DNA of 37,952 bases from Eubacteriales bacterium (GTDB lineage: Bacteria; Bacillota; Clostridia; Lachnospirales; Lachnospiraceae), in NCBI GenBank assembly GCA_030537135.1, contig JAUNOP010000027.1, forward strand, positions 1 to 37,952, read 5' to 3'. The translations under genes were made by a program, and so were the position numbers. The first letter of the stretch is position 1. Each line of letters opens with the position of its first letter. Shown in pieces: positions 1 through 8,876 of the stretch. The notes beneath the pieces were generated by a model, which saw nothing but the letters and a program-made list of their open reading frames with translations, did no database searches and had not been told where the DNA came from.

Positions 1-2
1 CT

Positions 3-1169
3 GAAGACGCTTCCAACAATACTGTTTCAGACGGCTCTGAAAATACATCCAGCAGTCAGGCATGGCCTTCTGGTCCTGAAGTCAGCTCTGAGACAGCGCT
101 TCTTATGGATGACGCCACTGGAACAATTTTGTACAGCAAGAATCCCGACCGTTCCATGCAGATCGGAAGTCCGGTAAAAATCATGACCGTACTGGTCGCC
201 CTGGAGAATGCTTCTCTCACAGACGCAGTGACAGTTACAGACACAGGCGTATCCGGTGTTTCCAGCGAAAGCGCAAATATTTCTCTGACAGCCGGAGAGG
301 TGCTGACTGTAGAAGACTGTCTGCATGCCATTATGCTGGCCTCTGCCAATGACGCAGCGCTTCAGATTGCTGAGCATGTCAGCGGCTCTGTTGAAGCCTT
401 TGTTGAAAAGATGAATCAGAGAGCCTCTGAGCTTGGCTGCATAAATACTCATTTTTCCAATCCCACCGGTCTTTCTGAGGATTCACAGGTAACAACCGCC
501 CATGACCTCGCCTTGATTACAAAGGCTGCTCTGGACAATGAACAGTTCCGCAGAATATCCTCTGCCGAGCAATATACAATTCCTGCCACAGATTACCAGG
601 ATGCGCGAAACCTCTTTAATAATTTTGCCCTGTTCCAGAGTGACAGCGCTTATTATTATGAAGGCTGCGTGGGCGGCAAGGAGGGCTATACCGAGGAATC
701 CTTAAGTACTCTTGCCTGCGGCGCACAAAGAAATAATACTCTGCTCATCGCAGTTGTCCTCAAGGGCGACAGCGATGCGACCGATGCAGACGCCGTCTCT
801 CTTCTGGATTTTGGATTCAGCAGCTTTGAGACCATACAGGTGCAAACCAATGCAATGCAGGGCGGAACTGCCATGGTTCCTGTCGGCACCTCTGCCGATG
901 AGCTCACTGTCCATTCCAGTGAAAAGGCAGACGGAACCCACCAGCAGTACTACTTTGCAGACAATGCCGTAGGCTCAGGCATTGTTCCGATAACTTCAGA
1001 GGAAACTCCGATAGACCCTGAGAAGGAGCTTCAGGCAGAGGCTCATCTAAAGGCAGCCGCTGATTTTTCCGCAAACAAATCCATGATCCCTTATTATATT
1101 ATTGCAGGAGTCACCGGAGCCTTACTTCTTATTCTTCTGTTTATACTTGCGAGAGTTGTCCGCTCATAG
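3..1169 (+). CDS. D-alanyl-D-alanine carboxypeptidase (DacF/PBP5-like), 5' end outside window
   Basis: The open frame runs in from the window edge, so the signal peptide and true start are missing; the ATG at 105 lies inside the catalytic domain (the residues before it read SSETALL). Serine peptidase family S11 trims the terminal D-Ala from peptidoglycan stem peptides outside the membrane. Visible motifs are SPVK (the SxxK nucleophile motif), then SAN (SxN). The third motif, normally KTG, reads KEG in GGKEGYT, which is unusual. A C-terminal hydrophobic helix (IPYYIIAGVTGALLLILLFI) followed by basic residues fits a membrane anchor, as in DacF/PBP5 relatives. The gene converges on the glycan operon and shares its terminator. 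Family assignment is firm; full catalytic competence is uncertain because of KEG. Confidence 0.9.
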   Translation, partial: EDASNNTVSDGSENTSSSQAWPSGPEVSSETALLMDDATGTILYSKNPDRSMQIGSPVKIMTVLVALENASLTDAVTVTDTGVSGVSSESANISLTAGEVLTVEDCLHAIMLASANDAALQIAEHVSGSVEAFVEKMNQRASELGCINTHFSNPTGLSEDSQVTTAHDLALITKAALDNEQFRRISSAEQYTIPATDYQDARNLFNNFALFQSDSAYYYEGCVGGKEGYTEESLSTLACGAQRNNTLLIAVVLKGDSDATDADAVSLLDFGFSSFETIQVQTNAMQGGTAMVPVGTSADELTVHSSEKADGTHQQYYFADNAVGSGIVPITSEETPIDPEKELQAEAHLKAAADFSANKSMIPYYIIAGVTGALLLILLFILARVVRS

Positions 1170-1229
1170 CTCTTCTATAGAAGATGGCCTGCTCCTCTTA
1201 TACTGGCAAATAGAGCTTTCACTCCCTCT

Positions 1230-1278
1230 AAGAAACAGGCGCTGTCTTTGAAAATCTCAAAGACAACGCCTGTTTCTT
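1230..1278. terminator. Bidirectional intrinsic terminator between convergent genes
   Basis: AAGAAACAGGCG (1230-1241) pairs with CGCCTGTTTCTT (1267-1278), and the inner CTTTGA/TCAAAG extends the stem. T-rich sequence follows on the plus strand and the A-rich left arm gives U's on the minus strand. It sits between the carboxypeptidase stop and the stop of the yfhO-like gene. Confidence 0.85.
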
Positions 1279-1293
1279 TTTACTCTCTGCCCT

Positions 1294-3759
1294 TTATAAG
1301 GCAGTGTATTTTTTTCTTCTATGTGCTGCTGCCTGAATCATGAGATACACGCCCCAGGCGAGAAGGCTGACTACGCCTCCCTCTTTCATATATGGAGCTT
1401 CATATCTGAGAGTAATCTCATGCTCTCCTGCCTCCACGGCGCATGTCAGAAATCCGATGTTTCCGCGCAGAGCCTCTGTTTTCTGGTTATCTATATAAAT
1501 GCTCCAGCCCTTTTCAAAGGGAATGGCAAAGAAAAGATATCCATCTGAGGAAGTCCTGACTGTGCCTGTGAGAAAATCGTCCTGCTTTGGCGCATCCAGA
1601 ATCACCTCTGCCTCCTGCATTGCCTGACTCTTCTGTAAAGGCAGCTCCTTATCCTCCCCATCTTCCAGAATCAAAACCCTCTCCAAAGGCTCTGATGGAT
1701 TCCTTTGTCCCACATTCTCCCAAAAGCTTTCCTCTGAAACTGTCTGGTCATAAAAACGAGCCATAGAGGTTTCTCTTGTATTTTCATAAACATAGATTTC
1801 TCCGAATTGCTTCATAAAAATATAATCCCTGCCGTCCAAATCGGCTTTTTCAGACAAAAGATATTTTACGCCCAGCACAGACGCGGCGGCTGTATTATCT
1901 GCGATCGCCCAGAAAGCCGTGCGCGCATGATCCTGCTGATAGATCTCAGGACAAAAGCCTTCAAAAAACAAGCTCACATACCCATTCATCACCGAATTAT
2001 AAGAACTCACTCCCCGATATCCCTGTATCAGAGAATCCATACACTGCGTAATGGAGTAGAAATCCTTTTCCACCCGGAAAAACTCCTCATCCTCAGACTC
2101 CAGATAAGCAAGTGCAGCCTGGATATCTGGATGATTCATCTGCCGGAAATATTGCTGTGGATAATTGAGTTCTGCATACACAGCCTCATCCATGTTCTCA
2201 GAGACTCTCTGCTTCATATTCTCTTCGCAGGCCGCCTCATAGCCTTCCAAAGGTGCATCCTCCTTTTTCATTGCATTTCTTCCCTGATAGCAGGTCACTC
2301 CCTCTGAAAGACTCCCCGCTGCAAGGAGCAGCATCCCTATACAGAGAAGCTTCCTTCTCCCTGATGCAGAGCGGATAATGCCAGCGGCCAAAAAAAGCAG
2401 CGCCGTCAGCTCTGTCACAATCGCCAAAATCACAGCATTTGTTCTGTCGCACGAAAGTATACTGACCTGATACGCCTCTCTAAAAAAAGCATTTGCCGCG
2501 CAAAAAACAATCCCTGTCAAAATCAAAGAAACACTGCCGCCCCTTCTTATGTCTTCCCACTCCCATGCCATAGCCATGGCAAAAAAGGGAAGCAGCACAA
2601 AGGTATATCTATGCGAGGAAACCAAAAAACCGTTAAAAATCATTCCCCCAACAGGAAGAAGGAGCGCTGTGCAGATAAGAAGGGCTCCAATGTACACCAC
2701 AATCCTTTGCCTGAGCGTTTCCTTTGCCTTTCGGTATTTCAGCAAAAACTGCGCTCCCAGAAACGGAAACATTGTAGAAAAAAACATTACAGGCGCTTCA
2801 AAATAATTTCCCCAGCCCAGGTAAACGCTTTCCCGGATTGTGTGTCTGTTTTGAAGATTGGAAGAAAACATCCGCTTAAACAGGCTTTCATAATATATAT
2901 CTGTATAAGGGGTGAATGCTGTGCGAAGCCACTCAGACAAGCGAAAGCCCTCATGGCTTGTGCGAAAGGAAATTCCAACAACAGCAAAAGCCAGGGGCGC
3001 AAAAATCACCATGCCCATACCGATTCCCAGGAGAATCTGCGCACAGGAGGCAAGAAACCTCTTTGCTCTCTCCCTTCCTCCTATGTCAAGGGTGCAGACG
3101 CGAAGCAAAAGATAAACACCGGTTCCAACCAGGCACATGTAGGTAAGATACACACTGTACACAGAGCATATGCATACCATAACAGGAAAGAGGGCTCTCC
3201 CCCTCTTTTTCTGAAGCGTCCGCTCTGCAAGCAGGAGCAGAAGAGGCATATACACAGTCACCATTCCAAACTGATAGTGCTGTCCCCATACCATTAAGTA
3301 TCCATTCATTCCATAGGCATAGGCAGCCGCGAGCTTTGCCTGCGTGCCATAGGAAAATTGTGAGAGAAGCCCATAGGCAGCAAGGCCTGCGAGGATTATT
3401 TTTAAAATCGCCAGCACAGGCAAAAACTCCATCATAGTCTTTATTCCAAAAAGAACCCCAACAGAAAGCAAGAGCATGAGGGAAGGGTCGAACAGGCTGA
3501 TGCAGAATTCATTCATTCCCAGGCCCTGTTCAAAATTCCAGAAGCTAAAATTCCCTTCCCTGATATGTCTTACCAGGGAAATATACTGTGAGATATACTG
3601 ATCCTTAGTATCCCCTGCCATATCCTCGAAAATCAAAAGCCTGTCTCCGAACAAATATCCCCAATAAATGATGATTCCACTGAAAAGAAGAGCAAGAACC
3701 AAAATAAGCTCAGGTCTGAGGAGGGCTTTGTACTGCCTTTTTCTTTCTGATGTCTTCAT
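1294..3759 (-). CDS. YfhO-family polytopic membrane protein (putative GT-C glycosyltransferase)
   Basis: About 821 residues. The chosen ATG (MKTSERKRQY) has AAAGGAG six bases upstream; an ATG 15 bases earlier lies in front of that ribosome site and is less likely. After a basic N-terminus there is a first membrane helix, then an extracytoplasmic loop with FEDMAGDTKDQY, the acidic position typical of GT-C enzymes, followed by roughly a dozen hydrophobic segments to about residue 490, a soluble outer domain of about 280 residues and a final helix near VVSLLAWGVYLMIQ. The YfhO family transfers sugars from undecaprenyl-phosphate donors to wall polymers; in Bacillus YfhO works with CsbB. Here the last gene of the operon could serve the GtrB-like enzyme at 16222-17184. 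Family call is firm; substrate is unknown. Confidence 0.85.
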   Translation of the reverse strand: MKTSERKRQYKALLRPELILVLALLFSGIIIYWGYLFGDRLLIFEDMAGDTKDQYISQYISLVRHIREGNFSFWNFEQGLGMNEFCISLFDPSLMLLLSVGVLFGIKTMMEFLPVLAILKIILAGLAAYGLLSQFSYGTQAKLAAAYAYGMNGYLMVWGQHYQFGMVTVYMPLLLLLAERTLQKKRGRALFPVMVCICSVYSVYLTYMCLVGTGVYLLLRVCTLDIGGRERAKRFLASCAQILLGIGMGMVIFAPLAFAVVGISFRTSHEGFRLSEWLRTAFTPYTDIYYESLFKRMFSSNLQNRHTIRESVYLGWGNYFEAPVMFFSTMFPFLGAQFLLKYRKAKETLRQRIVVYIGALLICTALLLPVGGMIFNGFLVSSHRYTFVLLPFFAMAMAWEWEDIRRGGSVSLILTGIVFCAANAFFREAYQVSILSCDRTNAVILAIVTELTALLFLAAGIIRSASGRRKLLCIGMLLLAAGSLSEGVTCYQGRNAMKKEDAPLEGYEAACEENMKQRVSENMDEAVYAELNYPQQYFRQMNHPDIQAALAYLESEDEEFFRVEKDFYSITQCMDSLIQGYRGVSSYNSVMNGYVSLFFEGFCPEIYQQDHARTAFWAIADNTAAASVLGVKYLLSEKADLDGRDYIFMKQFGEIYVYENTRETSMARFYDQTVSEESFWENVGQRNPSEPLERVLILEDGEDKELPLQKSQAMQEAEVILDAPKQDDFLTGTVRTSSDGYLFFAIPFEKGWSIYIDNQKTEALRGNIGFLTCAVEAGEHEITLRYEAPYMKEGGVVSLLAWGVYLMIQAAAHRRKKYTAL

Positions 3760-3774
3760 TTTTTCTCCTTTCAT

Positions 3775-3829
3775 GACGCACTTGCTGCGTCAATAATGGC
3801 AGATTTGGAAGTTCGCTTCCAAATCTGCC
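3775..3829. repeat. Two perfect stem-loops between glycosyltransferase gene and yfhO
   Basis: GACGCA (3775-3780) pairs with TGCGTC (3786-3791), immediately upstream of the yfhO ribosome site. Next to it GGCAGATTTGGAAG (3798-3811) pairs perfectly with CTTCCAAATCTGCC (3816-3829) around a TTCG loop. Neither is followed by a U-tract on the minus strand, so they look more like mRNA stability or processing elements than terminators. Confidence 0.7.
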
Positions 3830-3834
3830 CTCCT

Positions 3835-3883
3835 GTCAAGCGGATATTCGCAATCCGCTTCGCTGCTTGCTTGATACGTTAAA
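3835..3883. repeat. Palindromic intergenic repeat, copy A (short form, 49 bp)
   Basis: Contains AAGCGGAT pairing with ATCCGCTT and the tail GCTTGCTTGATACGTTAAA. It differs from copy C (32339-32387) at only two positions by eye. The TAA stop of the neighbouring minus-strand glycosyltransferase (3879-3881) lies in its tail. Confidence 0.8.
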
Positions 3884-6320
3884 TCCTTTTTAATGAAAAG
3901 TCCTGTGTGTTCAGACTCAGATTTGGATTATAATAGGGGTCTCCATTCTTCAAAACATCTGGCCATTTCTTTTCAAAGGTCAGAATTTCATTGTTAAACC
4001 GCTCTACCTTTTCCGGCGTGTCCTCCAGTCCTCTTGATTTTGACTCATAATGATACAGCTCTGCATAAGGATTATAGACAATCAAATAGTCGGCCCTGCG
4101 AAGCTTCATACAGAAGTCAATATCATTAAAGGCAATTTTCAGCTCCTCGCTGAAGCCTCCCACCTCCTCAAAGACTGATTTTCTGACCATCATGCAGGCT
4201 GCTGTGACTGCGCTGTAATTCTGCGCACAGATAATTCTGTGGCAATACCCGCTGCTTTCCCGTGGCTGCTGAACAAAGCAGTGACCAGCAAGTCCTCCAA
4301 AGCCTATCACCACGCCCGCATGCTGAATCGTATCATCCTCATAATACAGGCGCGCTCCCACTGCTCCCACATCTGGCCGCATACAATAGCCGAGAAGCTC
4401 CTCCAGACAATCAGGATTTATCATCTCTGTATCATTGTTCAGAAGAAGAAGGTGTTCTCCCTGGGCAAAGCGCTCCCCAAAATTGTTGATGGCAGAATAA
4501 TTAAATTCTCCCTCCCAATGCACAATCCGCACCCTTTTATCGGTTCTCTGAAGCTCCTCATAAAAGCGGAAGGTCTCCTCGTCTGTGCTGTTGTTCTCTA
4601 CAATGACAAACTCAAAATTCTGGTAAGTAGATTTGTTCTCCACAGAAGCTATACACCGTTTCAAATCCTCTATGTGGTCTTTATTTGGAATGATAATGGA
4701 AATCAGAGGATCCTTGGCTCTTTTGTATCTGGTTCTATATAATCCCAGATATTCTCCCTTCATCACCTCTGCCTGAATTCCCATCCTCTCATAATGAGCC
4801 TCAAGCGCCCTCTCCCCTGCTTCAAAGGCATAGAGCTTGCTCTGCGGATTTTCAGCAGTGGAAGAGTCATGGCATCTCCAATGATAGAGAATCTTGGGAA
4901 TATGAGCAATCTCCTCCGGAGAGACTGCCTCTGTGCATCTGAGAATCAAATCATAGTCCTGCGCACCGTCAAACTCCGGGCGCAAGGCTCCCACCTTTTC
5001 CAAAAGACGCCTCTCTACCACAAAAAGATGACAGATATAATTTACAGTTCTCAAAAGGTCTATATTAAAATCCGGTTTAAAATGAGGCTGGAAAAATTTG
5101 TGTCCGTCCATGGTCATTTTGTCCTCGTCTGAGTACAAGAGCCGGACATTTTCTTTTTGATTCACTGCCCTTACACATTCATAAAGAGCATTTGGAGTGA
5201 GTTCATCATCATGGTCTGCAAAGGCAATATAGTCGCCTGTTGCCAGATGTATGGCTGCGTTTGTGTTTTCGGAAATACGAAGGCTGCGCTTGGAAAAGAC
5301 AGTCTTGATTCTGGAATCCTCCTTGTATTTCTCAAGCACCTTGGGAACAGTGGAATCTTCCCCGCTTCCATCTGAAAGGCACAGCTCCCAGTTTGTATAG
5401 GTCTGCTGCTTTACAGACTCTATCAAGGCCTTCAAATATTTTTCCGGCGTATGATAGAGAGGAACCACAATGGAAATCTTCGGCTGTTTTTGAAAGACCT
5501 CTTTTCTCTGTGCCTGCAGCTCTCTTTTATCAGGAAGATGTCTTAGAATCCACTTGTCATAGGGCAGGGGTCTTGAGCGTACATTATGAATTTTTCCCAC
5601 GATTTTATCTGCCAGAGCAGAAGGACCCTGGTTTTTCAGGTACACAAAGCCTCTGGCAGCATATTTTTCAGCCTTTTTCTTCAGGATTCCTGTCCTGGAA
5701 AGGGGAACCATATGAATGGATCTGCTTCCCTGTCCATAAAATACCAGATACAGATATTTTCCCTGCACATTGGGAGCCTCTATGAAAAATCCGCATTTGT
5801 CGCTGACCTTGCCTTCCTGAAACATCTTTTCCACATCCACTCTGGCAGTCCTTTGAATGGTAAAGGGAATTTTCTTTCTGTCCTGTCCATAAACACAGAT
5901 TTTTACAGGCCTTGAAAACACAGCCCAGCCCCGTATCCGGCAGGTCTTATCCTGAATTTGCTCTTCCTCAATATAATAATAGGGCTTTCCCTGCTTTTTT
6001 AAGAGTTCTCTGACAGGCATGGAAAACCAGCAGAACCTCTGCCCTTTATGTTCTCCATAAATGCGAAGCTTTCGATATTCCCCCAGGTTCTCCGGAAGGT
6101 AAAGCCTTACACTCACTCTCTCCCCATCCACAATATCCAGATCCTGGAATCTCTCCATCACACTCACATATTCCTGGTGTTCAAATTCAGCCTCCAGCTC
6201 GCTCTCATCCAGGTACGCAGAAAGCTTCGCCTCCTTTGGCCAGGTTCCCTGCACAATATAAATATTCGGATTCTCAAGATGAAACCTTTCTCTGGTTACT
6301 TCAAAAATCTCCCTTGCCAT
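3879..6320 (-). CDS. Bimodular family 2 glycosyltransferase (paralogue 1)
   Basis: 813 residues. Roughly the first 270 residues form beta-rich, non-GT domains. Two GT-A modules follow: the first opens with KISIVVPLYHTPEKYLKAL and carries ADHDDE as the DxD-type site; the second opens with LISIIIPNKDH and carries LNNDTE. Both modules are typical of GT2 enzymes acting on dTDP-rhamnose or similar donors in O-antigen and rhamnan clusters, so the protein could add two different linkages. No membrane segment is seen, consistent with action at the cytoplasmic face. It overlaps the upstream paralogue by 20 bases, implying translational coupling. The sugar specificity cannot be read from sequence. Confidence 0.9.
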   Translation of the reverse strand: MAREIFEVTRERFHLENPNIYIVQGTWPKEAKLSAYLDESELEAEFEHQEYVSVMERFQDLDIVDGERVSVRLYLPENLGEYRKLRIYGEHKGQRFCWFSMPVRELLKKQGKPYYYIEEEQIQDKTCRIRGWAVFSRPVKICVYGQDRKKIPFTIQRTARVDVEKMFQEGKVSDKCGFFIEAPNVQGKYLYLVFYGQGSRSIHMVPLSRTGILKKKAEKYAARGFVYLKNQGPSALADKIVGKIHNVRSRPLPYDKWILRHLPDKRELQAQRKEVFQKQPKISIVVPLYHTPEKYLKALIESVKQQTYTNWELCLSDGSGEDSTVPKVLEKYKEDSRIKTVFSKRSLRISENTNAAIHLATGDYIAFADHDDELTPNALYECVRAVNQKENVRLLYSDEDKMTMDGHKFFQPHFKPDFNIDLLRTVNYICHLFVVERRLLEKVGALRPEFDGAQDYDLILRCTEAVSPEEIAHIPKILYHWRCHDSSTAENPQSKLYAFEAGERALEAHYERMGIQAEVMKGEYLGLYRTRYKRAKDPLISIIIPNKDHIEDLKRCIASVENKSTYQNFEFVIVENNSTDEETFRFYEELQRTDKRVRIVHWEGEFNYSAINNFGERFAQGEHLLLLNNDTEMINPDCLEELLGYCMRPDVGAVGARLYYEDDTIQHAGVVIGFGGLAGHCFVQQPRESSGYCHRIICAQNYSAVTAACMMVRKSVFEEVGGFSEELKIAFNDIDFCMKLRRADYLIVYNPYAELYHYESKSRGLEDTPEKVERFNNEILTFEKKWPDVLKNGDPYYNPNLSLNTQDFSLKRI

Positions 6321-8823
6321 TGTTCTTCTCGTTCCCTTCCTTTTCCTTCAAGGAGCAGTCTTCTCTTGTCAGCGACAGATTCGGATTATAATAGGGGTCT
6401 CCTGCCTGAAGCTCTTCTTCCCATTTGCTTCTGAAATATTCCACTTCCTCTGCAAAACGCCTTTTCTTCTCAGGGGTATCGTCGCTGCCCCTGGATTTTG
6501 ATTCATAGTGATAAAGCTCTGCATAAGGAGTAAATACCACGAGATAGCCTTCTTTCCGAACCTTCATGCAAAAATCCACATCATTAAACGCCACCTCTAA
6601 TATCTCGTCAAAACCTCTGACCCTGGCAAAGGTCTCTGCCTTCACCAGCATACAGGCAGCTGTCACTGCGCTCATTTCTTGTACATTGATGAGTCTTCCC
6701 ACATATCCGGGATTACTGCGAAGCGCACGGCACATCACATGTCCGGCGACTCCGCCCAGCCCAAGGACGACTCCTGCATGCTGAATCGTATCGTCTGGAT
6801 AATACAGCTTTGCGCCCACAATTCCCACCTGCTTCTGCTGGCAGATTCCAAGCATTTCCTCCATCCACTCTGGAGTCAGAATTTCCACATCATTATTCAG
6901 AAACAGCAGATATTCTCCTTTTGCCTGTGTGACTGCAAAATTATTAATGGCAGAATAGTTGAATTTTGCGCTCCAGGTAAGCACTCTGGCATTTGGATAT
7001 CTGTCTGTGAGCGTCTCATAATAACGGAAGGTTTCCTCCTCTGTACTGTTGTTTTCCACAATCAGAACCTCATAATTTTTGTATGTGCTTCTCTCCTTCA
7101 TAGAGGAAAGACAAAGTTCCAAATCCTGAGTATGATCCTTGTTCGGAATAATAATAGATATCAGAGGACTTCCCTGAACCTCAAATATACTTCTGTAGCA
7201 CCCAGGGGCTTCTGACATTTCCACCCTTGCGGGGATTTTAAGTCTCTTATAATGTGCCTCCACAGCATGCTTTCCCGCTATATACGCATAGCTCTTACTT
7301 GACGGGTCGGCAGCCGTAGAGGCTGCGTGGCATCTCCAATGATACAATGCCTTTGGAATGTGAATGATTTTATCGGCCTGCTCACAGCATCTGAGAACAA
7401 AATCAAAATCCTGTGCCCCGTCAAATTCACTCCTGAGCATTCCCGCTTTTTTCAAAAGCTCTCTTTTTACAGCAAAAATATGACAGATATAATTATTGCT
7501 TCTCAGAAAAAACAGATTAAAATCGGGTTTAAAGTTAGGCTCAAAATATTTTTTTCCATCCATACTCACCTTATCCTCATCTGTATAGAGAGCGTCAGGC
7601 TTCTGGTTCTGGTTTATTGCTTTTACAATTTCATACAGCGCATCCGGCGCAAGCACGTCGTCATGGTCGCAGAAAACAATATAATCGCCTCTTGCCATCC
7701 TGAGTGCAGCATTGGTATTCTCGGAAATTCCTTTGTTTTCCTTAAGTCTTCTGTAGCTGACTCTCTTCTCATGCCTATAATGCTTTTTAAGAAAATCCAG
7801 AGCCTCCCCATTCTCGCTTCCGTCCGCAAGACAGAGCTGCCACTTAGAATAGGTCTGATTTTTCACAGAGTCCAAAAGCTCCTTAAAAAAATCAAGGGGC
7901 GTATTATACAGAGGAATAACAATACTTACAAGAGGCTGATATGGAAATACTGTTTTTCTCTGTTTTTTCATTTCCATGACGCTTGCCGCATGCTCAAGCC
8001 TCCACACCTGATAGGAATCCTCTGGATAATTTGTCCTGGCATAAGCGTATTCAGCAAAACCGGCCACTCCCCTCTCCTGGATGATCTGGACATTCTGCTT
8101 CCATTTTCCATGCCTTAAGGTATTGAGAATATAAGAAGCATACTCGCTGTCTTTGTATTTTTTCTTTATATCCACATAATGCTTCTTCTCTCTCTCTCCT
8201 GCACGCACAACAACAAAAACGCCTGCGCATCCTCTTCTCTTCACCGGAATAAGAAGCTCGAAGCCATATTCTTCTTCACTATGCTCCAACCCCAGCGATT
8301 TTGCCACGTCCGGACGATAGCTTCTCTTTATCTCACATTCCAGGGGGCGCTCCTTGTCATCTGTCACAGCTATCTCCGTTTTCTCATCCCAATCTGCTGC
8401 CCAGCCCAGGATACGAAAGCCATCCTTTGTCACAAACTCCTCAGAATCGATTCGATATTCCAGCTTCCTGTCCTCATATTCCCTTTTCAGCTGCTCACAG
8501 GCTGCCTTCCAGATACAGACCTTCTCTGTCTCACACAGGAAAAACACTTCCAGAAGCTCATATGCATTCATAAACTTCAAAATCTCAGGAATACAAACAG
8601 AAAAACCGGGATTTCTCACCTGGGAAAATTCCGGGCGAGAGCTTACCACATCCTCTCTCTGTATTCTCCGGGGGGTTAGAACAGCAATTCTGTCCTTTTC
8701 ATTTCCTACAAGCTCCAGCCTTCCTTCTTTGCCTTGAAGATGGACATACCACCCGTTCAGCAGGAGACTCTTGTCTGCATAATTAAATTTCTGCTCATCT
8801 ATTTTCCAAAAAAAATCATTCAT
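6301..8823 (-). CDS. Bimodular family 2 glycosyltransferase (paralogue 2)
   Basis: 840 residues with GAGGAGAAG just upstream of the ATG. Same plan as its downstream neighbour: a beta-rich N-terminal part of about 290 residues, then GT2 module one (VSIVIPLYNTPLDFFKELL, CDHDDVLAPDALYE) and module two (LISIIIPNKDHTQDLELCL, FLNNDVEILTPEWMEE). Shared stretches such as FNYSAINNF, YHYESKSRG and PYYNPNLSL show the two genes arose by duplication. The N-terminal domains differ much more than the catalytic modules, so each may hold the growing glycan or a partner differently. Probably assembles the polymer exported by the adjacent Wzm/Wzt transporter. Catalytic class firm, linkage unknown. Confidence 0.9.
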   Translation of the reverse strand: MNDFFWKIDEQKFNYADKSLLLNGWYVHLQGKEGRLELVGNEKDRIAVLTPRRIQREDVVSSRPEFSQVRNPGFSVCIPEILKFMNAYELLEVFFLCETEKVCIWKAACEQLKREYEDRKLEYRIDSEEFVTKDGFRILGWAADWDEKTEIAVTDDKERPLECEIKRSYRPDVAKSLGLEHSEEEYGFELLIPVKRRGCAGVFVVVRAGEREKKHYVDIKKKYKDSEYASYILNTLRHGKWKQNVQIIQERGVAGFAEYAYARTNYPEDSYQVWRLEHAASVMEMKKQRKTVFPYQPLVSIVIPLYNTPLDFFKELLDSVKNQTYSKWQLCLADGSENGEALDFLKKHYRHEKRVSYRRLKENKGISENTNAALRMARGDYIVFCDHDDVLAPDALYEIVKAINQNQKPDALYTDEDKVSMDGKKYFEPNFKPDFNLFFLRSNNYICHIFAVKRELLKKAGMLRSEFDGAQDFDFVLRCCEQADKIIHIPKALYHWRCHAASTAADPSSKSYAYIAGKHAVEAHYKRLKIPARVEMSEAPGCYRSIFEVQGSPLISIIIPNKDHTQDLELCLSSMKERSTYKNYEVLIVENNSTEEETFRYYETLTDRYPNARVLTWSAKFNYSAINNFAVTQAKGEYLLFLNNDVEILTPEWMEEMLGICQQKQVGIVGAKLYYPDDTIQHAGVVLGLGGVAGHVMCRALRSNPGYVGRLINVQEMSAVTAACMLVKAETFARVRGFDEILEVAFNDVDFCMKVRKEGYLVVFTPYAELYHYESKSRGSDDTPEKKRRFAEEVEYFRSKWEEELQAGDPYYNPNLSLTREDCSLKEKEGNEKNNGKGDF

Positions 8824-8876
8824 AGTTTCTTCTCCTCAGGATTTTTTGCTGCCGTCCGCTTCACAGCAAAGCTCCC

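Noticed and set aside
2611-3297. 228-residue plus-strand open frame
   Set aside because: Antisense to the yfhO-like gene, basic and motif-free; explained by the codon bias of the true gene.
3760-3774. Upstream ATG for the yfhO-like gene at 3774
   Set aside because: The only good ribosome site (AAAGGAG) lies after this ATG and fits the ATG at 3759.
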